This document shows positions 1 through 8,104 of a DNA stretch of 64,000 nucleotides, one piece after another. This DNA comes from Desulfospira sp963664655 (GTDB taxonomy: Bacteria > Desulfobacterota > Desulfobacteria > Desulfobacterales > Desulfobacteraceae), in NCBI GenBank assembly GCA_963664655.2, contig OY761554.1:1178001-1242000 (forward strand), read 5' to 3'. Every line of letters starts with the position of its first letter. The stretch's first letter is position 1. The position numbers and the translations under genes are program-made. The notes under the pieces were generated by a model. That model made no database searches. It had not been told where the DNA came from and saw only the letters and a program-made list of their open reading frames with translations.

Positions 1-673
1 CGCTCAGGCTGTTCATCTTTACCATGATGGTCCCAAGGTTGTTGATGACATTGTTCTTTTCAAAATCCTCGGCCTGGATGTCCTGGGCGGATTTAACCGC
101 TCTGGGAGGGGCAAATTTTTTTTCTACAACCGCTGCAGCAAACTCAAGATCCAGGGCTTTTATCTTTAAGAACTGCTCTTCGTATTCTGAAAGCGGTACC
201 TCTTTTTTGGGGGGCTTTTCCGGCAAGGCTTCCTTGCTGATAATTTCCTCTGCCTGCTGCTCAATAACCGATTGTTCTTTTAAGATGCTGTTTTTCTGCT
301 TTTCGGTGATGACTTCGGTTTCAACCAGGATGTCCCCAATCAGTTTTTTGACTTTGGCCCGCTGGAATTCCTTTCTTTGAAACTCTAAGGCCTTATCCAC
401 CTCTTCCTGGGTGGCAAACCCTTTTTCGATGACAATTTTACCGAAGGTCTCCCCCTTTTTACGGATAATATAAAATTCCCGGATTAAAGTGAGAAGGCCG
501 ATCTGGTATCCCGTGGCAAGGCCCTGGTTGATTAGAATGGTCTCGTAGTCCTGGGGACTGTTTTTTTTTGCTTTTGAGGCATGAAGGGCCGTAATTTTCT
601 GATATTGGCCTTTATCAATGGTTCCATATTGTAATGCCAGGTCGGCCAGGCTTGGGATGGTGGTTTCAGTCAC
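1..673 (-). CDS. Hypothetical protein with tandem MshEN/GspE-N-like helical repeats (3' end off window)
   Basis: A minus-strand reading frame runs from a GTG at 673 off the left edge (about 224 residues visible). It contains short helical repeats of the form 'G..LG.I...KG....E.v..AL..Q' (for example GKIVIEKGFATQEEVDKAL, then GDILVETEVITEKQKNSIL). These resemble the N-terminal units of type II secretion/pilus ATPases (MshEN) and of related c-di-GMP-associated proteins. No signal peptide or membrane segment is visible in this part. The GTG is preferred because an in-frame TGA lies just upstream and the next Met is far inside; the ribosome-binding site is weak. A second protein with similar units is encoded at 17971-18978. 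The function is unknown, and the C-terminal half is outside the window and could carry an effector domain. Confidence 0.6.
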   Translation of the reverse strand, partial: MTETTIPSLADLALQYGTIDKGQYQKITALHASKAKKNSPQDYETILINQGLATGYQIGLLTLIREFYIIRKKGETFGKIVIEKGFATQEEVDKALEFQRKEFQRAKVKKLIGDILVETEVITEKQKNSILKEQSVIEQQAEEIISKEALPEKPPKKEVPLSEYEEQFLKIKALDLEFAAAVVEKKFAPPRAVKSAQDIQAEDFEKNNVINNLGTIMVKMNSLS

Positions 674-744
674 TTTTCACGGTTCCGGGCATGGACGTTA
701 TCATGTCCAGCCAAAGAGGGTTTAGTTGGTGTTTGAACGAAAAG

Positions 745-885
745 TCATCCATCTGCGGTGTTGCAGGCAAAGTGGCAATTCTCACAACCCCATGGTTGCT
801 CCGGTTGCCAATTTGCCTGCGCCTTGCATCTGGACAACTTTTCGTCCAAACACGGGTATTCGTTAAGGCACCAGTTATTCATCAC
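745..885 (-). CDS. Possible small Cys-rich protein or gene remnant
   Basis: A minus-strand frame is open from about 966 and ends with TGA at 745-747. From GTG (885) or the adjoining ATG (882) it would give about 46 residues; upstream codons continue in frame (PKYDEKLKKRL) but no good start codon is seen. The peptide has six cysteines, ending in a C-x2-C-x3-C arrangement (CENCHFAC), plus several Trp, as in small metal-binding or zinc-ribbon proteins. It sits between cobQ and the left-edge gene, on the same strand as both. It may be a small metal-site protein co-transcribed with the cobalamin operon, or the tail of a degraded gene. I do not recognise a family. Confidence 0.3.
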   Translation of the reverse strand: MMNNWCLNEYPCLDEKLSRCKAQANWQPEQPWGCENCHFACNTADG

Positions 886-985
886 CAGTCTTTTCTTCAG
901 CTTTTCGTCATATTTGGGCCAGAACTTCTGGAGAGAAGCGAAAAGCTGTTCAATACCATAGAAAATTTATAATATAATGTAAACC

Positions 986-2455
986 TTATCCCTGAAAAAG
1001 GGGCCTTAGATCCACATGGGCCTCAAAATGGGTTTTAAGCAGGTCATAGTTTTTTTCCTTGATCGCGGCCATGTCTTGAATTTGAAAGTTACGGCTGTCA
1101 AGGCCAATCATGGAAAACCATCTGGCCAACACGCCGGCGGAATCAAAAAAGCCGTGAATATAGGTGCCGGCCACGGTTCCGCCGCTGCTGATGCAACCGT
1201 CCGTCTCGTCACAGGACAAATGGTTCCGGGCACTGATTTTAAGGAAAGGGGAGCCTGACATTACCCGGGTCAGGCCCATGTGGATTTCATACCCTTTTCC
1301 CGATGCCCCTTCCCAGGAATAATCGCTTAAGGTGGTGGTTTTGGGGTCTTTGAGTTCGGTTTCCACGGGCAGAAGCCCCAGGCCTCTGGTCCGGCCCGGA
1401 CTGCCCTCGACCCCGTCAGGGTCATCCACAACCTGTCCTAACATCTGATACCCCCCGCATATCCCGAGGATGTGGCCGCCCTGCCTGTGGTAGGCTTTAA
1501 GGGCCGGTTCAAAGGTTTTTTTGATCCACCCAAGGTCTGATCGGGTATTTTTGGAACCGGGGATAATCACCGCATTAAAACCGGACAGGTCTGTGGGCCG
1601 GTCAATGAAACGGGTCTGGAGCCCCTTGATTTCAGACAGGGCGTGAAAATCCGTAAAATTGGAGATATGGGGCAGCCGGATAATGGCAATGGCCGGCATG
1701 TCTTTAATTAAATTATTGGTATTATTGGATTTTTCGATTTCTACAGAATCTTCAGCATCAATTCTGAAATGGGAATACCAGGGAAGAACCCCGAAGACTT
1801 TTTTGCCGGTGGTCTTTTCAATCCAGTCCACGCCGTCCTTGAACAGGGCGATGTCCCCCCTGAAACGGTTGATGATAAATCCTTTGATCATGTTTCTATA
1901 GGCTTCCGGCAGGCAGGCCAGGGTCCCCACAATCTGGGCAAATACCCCGCCCCTGTGAATGTCGGCCGTTAACACCACATGGGCATTGGCATGGGCGGCC
2001 ATGGGGAAATTGACAATGTCACTGTCCATCAGGTTCACTTCAGCGCAGGAACCCGCCCCTTCCAGGATAATCCGGTCAAATTTTTCAGACAGCCGGTCAA
2101 ACCCCTCCCAGGCTTTTTCACAGTAAAATCCTTTGTTTTTATGGTAATCCATTGCCGTATGGTTTCCAAACGCCTTTCCAAACAGCACCACCTGGGACTG
2201 CTTTTCTCCGGTGGGCTTTAACAGGATCGGGTTCATGTCCACATGGGGAATAACCCTGGCCGCTTCCGCCTGAACGATCTGGGCCCGGCCCATTTCAAGG
2301 CCCTCGGGGGTGATCCCTGAATTATTGGACATGTTCTGGGCTTTAAAGGGGGCGATCTTCTCTTTTTTATCGGCCAGACTGCGGCAGATGGCGGCCGCCA
2401 CAATGCTTTTGCCCACATCTGAGCCGGTTCCCATTACAGCAATGTTGGTTTTCAT
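986..2455 (-). CDS. cobQ: Cobyric acid synthase (CobQ/CbiP)
   Basis: Glutamine-dependent amidotransferase that amidates four side-chain carboxylates of adenosyl-cobyrinate a,c-diamide to give adenosylcobyric acid. The 489 residues match the family length. A P-loop-like dethiobiotin-synthetase-type motif (GTGSDVGKS, residues 9-17) starts the ATP-binding half. The C-terminal class I glutamine amidotransferase half has the nucleophile Cys333 in GICGGYQMLG and the catalytic His434 in GTYIHGFF. The start overlaps the stop of cobA by 4 bp (ATGA type), which supports translational coupling as the last gene of the riboswitch-controlled operon. Family assignment is confident. Confidence 0.97.
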   Translation of the reverse strand: MKTNIAVMGTGSDVGKSIVAAAICRSLADKKEKIAPFKAQNMSNNSGITPEGLEMGRAQIVQAEAARVIPHVDMNPILLKPTGEKQSQVVLFGKAFGNHTAMDYHKNKGFYCEKAWEGFDRLSEKFDRIILEGAGSCAEVNLMDSDIVNFPMAAHANAHVVLTADIHRGGVFAQIVGTLACLPEAYRNMIKGFIINRFRGDIALFKDGVDWIEKTTGKKVFGVLPWYSHFRIDAEDSVEIEKSNNTNNLIKDMPAIAIIRLPHISNFTDFHALSEIKGLQTRFIDRPTDLSGFNAVIIPGSKNTRSDLGWIKKTFEPALKAYHRQGGHILGICGGYQMLGQVVDDPDGVEGSPGRTRGLGLLPVETELKDPKTTTLSDYSWEGASGKGYEIHMGLTRVMSGSPFLKISARNHLSCDETDGCISSGGTVAGTYIHGFFDSAGVLARWFSMIGLDSRNFQIQDMAAIKEKNYDLLKTHFEAHVDLRPLFQG

Positions 2456-2964
2456 TTTTCGATTCCCACCCGGGCCGTCACCCCTTGCTGATAATAATGT
2501 TTGATTTCTTTCATCTCGGTTACCAGGTCAGCCCTGTTTATCACAGATTCCAATGCCCCCCGGCCCGTTATGACCAGTTCCACGTTTTCTGGCTTCATAT
2601 CCAGAAGGGCCAGCAGTTCGTCTTCTGAAAAAAGGTTGCAGGTTACGGCCACGTTGGCCTCTTCTGCAATGACCAGGTCATAGCGGCCGCTTTTTAATGC
2701 ATCGCATAACTTCAGATACCCGGTTCGGGCCGATGCCTTCTCTTCTTCAGACGGATTTCCCTTAACGAATTTTCCGGCCCCGAACTGCTCAATGGTAATG
2801 GTCTCATGTTTAGACAATGCCTTAATTTCTGAATAATCCCCGTGCTTGAGGAACTGGGCAATATACACCTTTAACCCGGCTCCGGCAGCCCTCATGGCAA
2901 GCCCTAAGCTGGCCGTTGTTTTCCCTTTACCGTTTCCCGTGTAAACCTGGATATAACCTTTCAT
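2452..2964 (-). CDS. cobA: Corrinoid adenosyltransferase (CobA/CobO/BtuR type)
   Basis: ATP:cob(I)alamin adenosyltransferase that adds the 5'-deoxyadenosyl group to the corrinoid cobalt. At 170 residues it has the CobA-type size, with the N-terminal P-loop GNGKGKTT (residues 10-17) characteristic of the BtuR/CobO family. A strong ribosome-binding site (aggaggct) precedes the ATG. It overlaps cobQ by 4 bp. It is separated from cobJ by about 200 bp carrying a palindromic repeat element, the only large gap in the operon, so expression of cobA-cobQ may partly depend on read-through across that repeat. Confidence 0.96.
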   Translation of the reverse strand: MKGYIQVYTGNGKGKTTASLGLAMRAAGAGLKVYIAQFLKHGDYSEIKALSKHETITIEQFGAGKFVKGNPSEEEKASARTGYLKLCDALKSGRYDLVIAEEANVAVTCNLFSEDELLALLDMKPENVELVITGRGALESVINRADLVTEMKEIKHYYQQGVTARVGIEK

Positions 2965-2986
2965 ATAAAAGCCTCCTGCTGTTAAG

Positions 2987-3166
2987 GTGATCGCATGTGA
3001 AAATTAAGTTAAATCTCCAATAACATAGGCTTTAGACATTAGACTTCAGATGTTGGACTTGCGCTGCCCGCAGGGTCCTTCAGTCTAATGTCCCAAGTCT
3101 AAAGTCTATATATTATTATCCGAACCGGTATATCAACCCGTCTGCAGATTACATGCGACTGCCCTG
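2987..3166. repeat. IR-bounded intergenic repeat between cobA and cobJ
   Basis: The gap between cobA and cobJ is bounded by inverted ends: ATCGCATGTGA at 2990-3000 and TTACATGCGACTGCCCTG at 3149-3166. The right end matches 17 of 18 bases of the right end of the 398-bp element at 48072-48469. Inside is an imperfect hairpin built from words such as ctttagac/gtctaaag (about 3028-3110). It is probably a small non-autonomous (MITE-like) element inserted inside the cobalamin operon. Confidence 0.55.
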
Positions 3167-3167
3167 C

Positions 3168-3953
3168 CTATTGGTTACTATGGTATTTTTTCGTGTACCC
3201 CCTTGGCGTAAACATGAAATCCATGTACTGCATGGAGGTTGATGAACCGATAAACACCACGGTCTGCATGCCCACCTGTTCACAATCCATTTCTTTGAGG
3301 GTGGTCAGATAAATTTGCTGGTTTTCTCTCATGGCCCCGGTCACCACGGCCACCGGGGTATCCGGGGACCGATGTTCCATGATCAGGTCCCTGGCGCGGG
3401 CCAGCTGCCAGTCCCGCTTTTTGCTTTTGGGGTTATAAAGGACCATGACAAAATCCGCCATGGCAGCGCAGGTCAGCCGTTTTTCGATGTTTTCCCAGGC
3501 CGTTAACAGATCGCTTAAAGAGATGGCGGCAAAATCATGGGTCAGGGGCGCGCCGGCCAGGGCCGCACCGGCTGCCAGGGCCGGAATCCCCGGGACCACT
3601 TCCAGCACAAGGCTGTTATCGTGATTTTCCTCCGGCGGGGTCCTGTAAATTTGGATTTTTTTCTGGGCGCAGAGTTCAAACACCAGGCCGGCCATGGCGT
3701 ATATCCCGGGGTCGCCCCCGGATACCAGGGCGCATGATTTTCCGGCCAGCACCTGCTCAATGGCCTGTTCCACCCGATCCATTTCCTTCATCATGCCCGT
3801 GGATATGAGGGGTTTGCCGTTTATCAAATGGGCAATCAAGTCCAGATAGGTGGTATAACCGGCAATGCAGTCTGCCTGTTCAATGGCCTCTTTGGCCCGC
3901 TTTGACATATGGTCCGGATTTCCCGGACCTGTACCGACAATAAATAATTTCAT
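3168..3953 (-). CDS. cbiH: (Cobalt-)precorrin-3B C17-methyltransferase (CobJ/CbiH)
   Basis: SAM-dependent methyltransferase that methylates C17 and drives ring contraction of the corrin precursor. The 261-residue protein has the TP-methylase fold, with the N-terminal glycine loop GTGPGNPDH (from residue 7) and the SAM-pocket motif SGGDPGIYAM (78-87) typical of CobJ/CbiH. The start overlaps the cbiG stop by 4 bp (ATGA). No ferredoxin-like extension is present. The neighbouring cbiG and cbiET support the anaerobic (cobalt-early) pathway. Confidence 0.95.
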   Translation of the reverse strand: MKLFIVGTGPGNPDHMSKRAKEAIEQADCIAGYTTYLDLIAHLINGKPLISTGMMKEMDRVEQAIEQVLAGKSCALVSGGDPGIYAMAGLVFELCAQKKIQIYRTPPEENHDNSLVLEVVPGIPALAAGAALAGAPLTHDFAAISLSDLLTAWENIEKRLTCAAMADFVMVLYNPKSKKRDWQLARARDLIMEHRSPDTPVAVVTGAMRENQQIYLTTLKEMDCEQVGMQTVVFIGSSTSMQYMDFMFTPRGYTKKYHSNQ

Positions 3954-5017
3954 GGTTTCACCGCCACCGCCAGGGTAATATCTTTGTTCTTCGTTTTGGG
4001 TAAAATTAATTTTCCATTATCAGCTGCCAGGATGGCCGCCGCCTCGCAAACGCTTTTTACCCCCATATGCTTTTCCACCATTAAAGAGGGGGTTTCTATG
4101 TCATCCACACCGTTTAATTCCTCCCGGCTGTAAAACCGGATGGGGATGCCCAGGGCTTGGGACAATGCCAGCAATCCCGGCTCATCCTTTTTGGCATCAA
4201 TGGTGGCAAGGGTATTAAGGCTGTTGATGCTCAGGTGCTGGCTTGCCATAATGCCTTTAAAAAACCGATGGATCTCCTCAAAGGGCGTGTTCCGGTTACA
4301 CCCCATGCCAACGCACAGCACCCGGGGCCGGAGAATCATTGTTTCACATGAAACTTTTTGGGTTTTCCAGGAACAGATCAAGTCTATCTTATCCTGATCC
4401 GATGCTGCGGCCGCCCTGTAAAGATCAGGCAAAGCATCTTTTAAGCGCTGTTCCGGGTCATGGAGGATGATTTTTTTGTTTTCCAAAAATGCCATGTTGA
4501 TCCGTTTGATATGTTCCGGGGTTTCCATAAAAAATCCGTTTTCTTTGGCCACCATGTCAATGGATGGCAGGCAGTTGACATCGGTTGCCGTCGTGATAAC
4601 CGGCACGGCCCCGGTCAGTTCCGCCATTTTTTCTGCCAGTCCGTTGGCCCCGCCAAGATGGCCGGACAACAGGCTGATGGCGTGCCGGCCCTGGTCATCC
4701 ATTACCACCACGGCCGGATCAACCAGCTTGGACTCTATGAGCGAAGCGATCATGCGAACGGCAATCCCCGTTGAAAAGATAAAGACATGGCCGCTGAAAT
4801 CTTTAAACCGGTTTTGGATTTCTCGGGCCAGGCTGTCAAAAACGGTTAGGTTTTCAACATGGCTTTCCCGGTTGATATTCCGGCTGACAAACAGTGCGGC
4901 ATCCGGAGTCCGGGAACAGATCTTTTCACCAAGGACAAGTCCGTTAGGGGTAATGGCCCAAACCGCTAAGCCGTTGTCTCCGGTTGATGCCGGGCTATTG
5001 CGAAGTGCGGTATCCAT
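3950..5017 (-). CDS. cbiG: Cobalt-precorrin-5A hydrolase (CbiG)
   Basis: CbiG opens the delta-lactone of cobalt-precorrin-5A with loss of acetaldehyde, a step diagnostic of the anaerobic cobalamin route. The frame has the CbiG N-terminal region (FIFSTGIAVRMIASL, and the central LLSGHLGGANGLAEKMA) and the C-terminal CbiG/CobE-like domain (VLCVGMGCNRNTPFEEI). I place the start at ATG 5017 (MDTALRN). Upstream in-frame ATGs at 5035 and 5083 lie further inside cobM, and no clear ribosome-binding site separates them. The 5017 start leaves a 23-bp overlap with cobM, and the gene ends with an ATGA overlap with cbiH. Confidence 0.93.
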   Translation of the reverse strand: MDTALRNSPASTGDNGLAVWAITPNGLVLGEKICSRTPDAALFVSRNINRESHVENLTVFDSLAREIQNRFKDFSGHVFIFSTGIAVRMIASLIESKLVDPAVVVMDDQGRHAISLLSGHLGGANGLAEKMAELTGAVPVITTATDVNCLPSIDMVAKENGFFMETPEHIKRINMAFLENKKIILHDPEQRLKDALPDLYRAAAASDQDKIDLICSWKTQKVSCETMILRPRVLCVGMGCNRNTPFEEIHRFFKGIMASQHLSINSLNTLATIDAKKDEPGLLALSQALGIPIRFYSREELNGVDDIETPSLMVEKHMGVKSVCEAAAILAADNGKLILPKTKNKDITLAVAVKP

Positions 5018-5834
5018 GGGAAAAGCCCGGGTCATATAATTTGGATCGGGCAGGCTCGTTTTCGGCCATGCCGGCGTCAACACCCGGCCCTACAATAATC
5101 AGGGCATGCCGGTCGATGTGGTGCTGCTTGCAGGTCTGATCAAGGACGCTGATCCGGCAGGGAATGATTTTCTCCCCGGGGTGGGAAACTTTGTAGGCAA
5201 TAATGCATTGATTCCCGGGTCCATAATGGGTTTCAAGGATTTTCTGAACCGTTGCCGTATGGGACATGCTCAGATAAATGGCCATGGAGGATTTGTGGGC
5301 GGCCAGTTTTTCAAGGCTTTCGGTTTCCGGCACCGGCGTCCGCCCGGCGATCCGGGTCAGGATCAGCGTCTGGGTGACCTCCGGAATGGTATATTCCATT
5401 TTGAGCCTGGCCGAAGCGGCAAATGCTGCCGTTACCCCGGGGATGACCCGGCAGGGGATCTGATGTTTTTCAAGCGACAGGATCTGCTCAAATATGGCGC
5501 CGTATAAGGCCGGATCTCCGGTATGAAGACGGACCACACGGTCCCCTTTTTCATGGGATGTTAAAATTAATTCAACGATCTGGTTTAAATTCAGATCTGC
5601 GCTGGATATGGTGCGGGTATGACCGCCTTTCCAGCAGAGAACCGCCTCAGGGACCAGGGAGCCGGCGTAAATGATCAGGTCGGCCTCTTGCAAGGCCTTC
5701 ATGGCTTTAACGGTTATCAGCTCCGGGTCTCCCGGGCCGGCCCCTGCAAAAATGACTTCTTTTTTATTGTTCTCCACGGGTTGTTCCTTTATTTCTCCTT
5801 GGCCTGCTTTGGTTTTTTCCCCTGGATGATCCAT
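4995..5834 (-). CDS. cbiF: (Cobalt-)precorrin-4 C11-methyltransferase (CobM/CbiF)
   Basis: SAM-dependent TP-methylase that methylates C11 of (cobalt-)precorrin-4. After a hydrophilic N-terminal extension of about 25 residues the enzyme starts with VIFAGAGPGDPELITVKA, followed by the CobM-type YAGSLVPEAVL and LHTGDPALYGAIFEQ motifs. At 279 residues it is slightly longer than usual because of the N-terminal tail, which overlaps the end of cbiET by 46 bp. It could start within that tail, but no other Met is available before the catalytic fold. Confidence 0.95.
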   Translation of the reverse strand: MDHPGEKTKAGQGEIKEQPVENNKKEVIFAGAGPGDPELITVKAMKALQEADLIIYAGSLVPEAVLCWKGGHTRTISSADLNLNQIVELILTSHEKGDRVVRLHTGDPALYGAIFEQILSLEKHQIPCRVIPGVTAAFAASARLKMEYTIPEVTQTLILTRIAGRTPVPETESLEKLAAHKSSMAIYLSMSHTATVQKILETHYGPGNQCIIAYKVSHPGEKIIPCRISVLDQTCKQHHIDRHALIIVGPGVDAGMAENEPARSKLYDPGFSHGYRTSQ

Positions 5835-7048
5835 ACCGGATTTAAGGCCTCAAGGCGGTCGCCAAAAGGCATGGCTTTGGTTCGTGAAACCTGGATCTGG
5901 ACCATGGACGGATGAAACCCAAGGTTTTGCAGAATCTCCATTGCCAGACCGGTATTTTGAATCAGGACCGTGTTAATCACAACAACCCCATTCTCCTGAA
6001 GCCGGTCACCGCAGACCATCAAAATCTTTTCCAGGTCTTTGCCGCCACCGCCAATAAAAATCCGGTCCGGGCGGGGCAGGTCCCGGGCCTGTTCGGGAAA
6101 CTTAAGATTATGTACCGAAATATTGGCGCAGTTAAACCGGGTGATGTTGTCATTAATATCAGATATCCGGCCATGGTTTTTTTCCAGGGCAAACACTTTT
6201 CCCCGGGGGATCAGGGCTGATGCCTCAATGGAAACAGATCCGGACCCCGCCCCGATATCCCATAATATGTGATCTTTCCGGTTCAGGCACAATTTGGCCA
6301 GGCAAACGGCCCGGACTTCTGATTTTGTGATTAATCCCTTGGAATGAGAAAACAGATGATCGTCCATTCCAAGACTTGTTTCATGTGAAACATTGGTTAG
6401 TTCTTCTGGTGATATGTCTTCGGGCTTTATCAAAATTACGATATTGGGATGGTTGAATTTTAGTGCTGCAACCTGTGCATAATCATCAAACCACCGAATG
6501 GACTGCCGTCTGCTGTCCCCAAGGTTTTCAAGAACGCAGCTTCGAAATCCGCTGACATTGAAGCGGATGAGCTGCTCGGCAATATAGTCCGGCCCCTTGC
6601 CCGGCGAGGTTAAAAACGCCACCTTCGACATAATATTCAGGCTGGGAAATGAGAAATCCGCCGGCTCTGCGGCGTGCAGACTGACCAGGCAGGCATCATG
6701 CCAGGGCTCTTTAATGGCGGCAAAGGCTGCTGATATGGAACTGATGTTGGGGTGGATGATGATCTGATCGCGATCAAAATGGGTTAATAAAACAGATCCG
6801 ATGCCGTGAAAAAGGGGGTCACCGGATGCCAAAACAACAATTCGTTTGTGGGGCGCCACGTCTTTGATTTCACGAATAACCTGCCCAATGTCCCTTTTAA
6901 TAAGGATGCGGTGGGCGCTGTGGCCGGCAAACAGATCAAGGTGTCTTTGGCCGCCCGCCAGTACCTGGGCCTGGTCAATCAGTTCCAGGTGTGCAACAGT
7001 TAAATCCTGCCGGCCCAGACCAATGCCTATAACGTGAATCGGTTCCAT
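5789..7048 (-). CDS. cbiET: Precorrin-6Y/7 methyltransferase-decarboxylase fusion (CbiET, CobL type)
   Basis: Bifunctional corrin enzyme: CbiE methylates C5, and CbiT methylates C15 and decarboxylates the C12 acetate. The TP-methylase CbiE half occupies about residues 1-210 (start VIGIGLGRQDLT, later VVLASGDPLFHGIG). The CbiT half is about 225-419, with a class I SAM-binding motif ILWDIGAGSGSVSIEAS near 261-277 and FIGGGG further on. The fused form (419 aa) is the CobL-type arrangement. It begins immediately after the stop of the membrane-protein gene upstream. Confidence 0.95.
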   Translation of the reverse strand: MEPIHVIGIGLGRQDLTVAHLELIDQAQVLAGGQRHLDLFAGHSAHRILIKRDIGQVIREIKDVAPHKRIVVLASGDPLFHGIGSVLLTHFDRDQIIIHPNISSISAAFAAIKEPWHDACLVSLHAAEPADFSFPSLNIMSKVAFLTSPGKGPDYIAEQLIRFNVSGFRSCVLENLGDSRRQSIRWFDDYAQVAALKFNHPNIVILIKPEDISPEELTNVSHETSLGMDDHLFSHSKGLITKSEVRAVCLAKLCLNRKDHILWDIGAGSGSVSIEASALIPRGKVFALEKNHGRISDINDNITRFNCANISVHNLKFPEQARDLPRPDRIFIGGGGKDLEKILMVCGDRLQENGVVVINTVLIQNTGLAMEILQNLGFHPSMVQIQVSRTKAMPFGDRLEALNPVWIIQGKKPKQAKEK

Positions 7049-8104
7049 TTATGCCACCCAGTAATATAAAATACCGATAAAAATCAGGCTTGCTATCCTG
7101 AACATTTGCCCTGACAACAGCAGTTCCAGGCCCATCTTGGGTGAAAAAATGCCGACATACCGGGGGATCTGATGTCTTAAGGCCCGAATGGGAAAGGCCA
7201 GAATGTTGCCCAGCAACAGGGCAATAACCGTTTGTTTAATGGTCAATACCCCGGCATCCATTAGGGCTCCGGCCGCGGCAAAGCCCGAGGTAAATTCTGC
7301 GGCAAAGCTTAGCACCACGACAGATAAGGACTGCACCGGAATTAAATGAAAAGAGACATAGGCCGTAAACACCCGGTTCAGATAATCAAAAAATCCATTG
7401 GAATTCAAGATAAATACCAGGGTGTAAATAGGCAGGACCCAGACCGCAATGTTGACCATTCTGGCCAACAGTTTTGTTTTAATGTTGGGGATCAGGTCCA
7501 TAAACCGGGGCTTGTCCGGATTGGCCCCGGGTGCAATAGGCCCTGGTTCCGGCAAAGGGAGGTCGGGCCGTTTCAGATATACCTTTCCGAACATGAAAAA
7601 AAGGCTGGTACGGCAAAGGGTGGCGGCAAAGGTCAGCAGAAAATATAAGGCCCCGGCCGCCCCGGTCAGGGGCAGCACCACAAACATGGTGGTGGGAAGG
7701 TGAAGAAAAAAGGCTGGGAACTGGTTGACATAATTGGTTAAAAACAGTTGGATTTTCGAAATTTTTTCTTGCTCATAAAATTCCAGGAGCATGGCGTTGG
7801 CGGCAGTTCCTGAAATAAAGGCCGTGGTAAAGGCGGCGCTGCAATGAACCCCCAAGTTGGAAAAGTTGAAAAAAGGGCGTGCAACCACAGCGAGCTTCCG
7901 GGTCCAGCCAAAGGTTTCAATCACCTGGCCTGCAAACAGCCCCAGGCAGATAATTCCCAGAAGCCTGAGCAGGGGAAAGCCGAGCTTTGCCGCAAGGTCA
8001 TGAGGGGCAGCCCCGGAGGTCCAGGCAAGATCAATGCAAAGAATTGCCAGCGTTAAGGCCAGGGAAATCCCAAGATGTTTCAAATTCGGTTTTTGCCGTT
8101 TCAT
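7049..8104 (-). CDS. Nucleoside-recognition (GATE-like) membrane protein in the corrinoid operon
   Basis: A 351-residue polytopic membrane protein, about eight to ten hydrophobic segments, with the GATE/nucleoside-recognition pattern seen in SpmA/SpmB- and FeoB-like proteins. It has TM segments near residues 10-30 and 40-62, the 'FISGTAANAMLLEFY' region near 95, and a second half around 225-345. The molecular function of such proteins is not established. Here it overlaps cobI by 4 bp (ATGA) and abuts cbiET, so it is translated as part of the corrinoid pathway. A role in moving cobalt, a corrin precursor or another small solute is plausible but inferred from position only. Confidence 0.75.
   Translation of the reverse strand: MKRQKPNLKHLGISLALTLAILCIDLAWTSGAAPHDLAAKLGFPLLRLLGIICLGLFAGQVIETFGWTRKLAVVARPFFNFSNLGVHCSAAFTTAFISGTAANAMLLEFYEQEKISKIQLFLTNYVNQFPAFFLHLPTTMFVVLPLTGAAGALYFLLTFAATLCRTSLFFMFGKVYLKRPDLPLPEPGPIAPGANPDKPRFMDLIPNIKTKLLARMVNIAVWVLPIYTLVFILNSNGFFDYLNRVFTAYVSFHLIPVQSLSVVVLSFAAEFTSGFAAAGALMDAGVLTIKQTVIALLLGNILAFPIRALRHQIPRYVGIFSPKMGLELLLSGQMFRIASLIFIGILYYWVA

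Noticed and set aside
4467..5039. 190-codon plus-strand open frame
   Set aside because: It lies antisense within cbiG and the end of cobM, whose protein sequences are clearly conserved; composition is that of a complementary-strand shadow.
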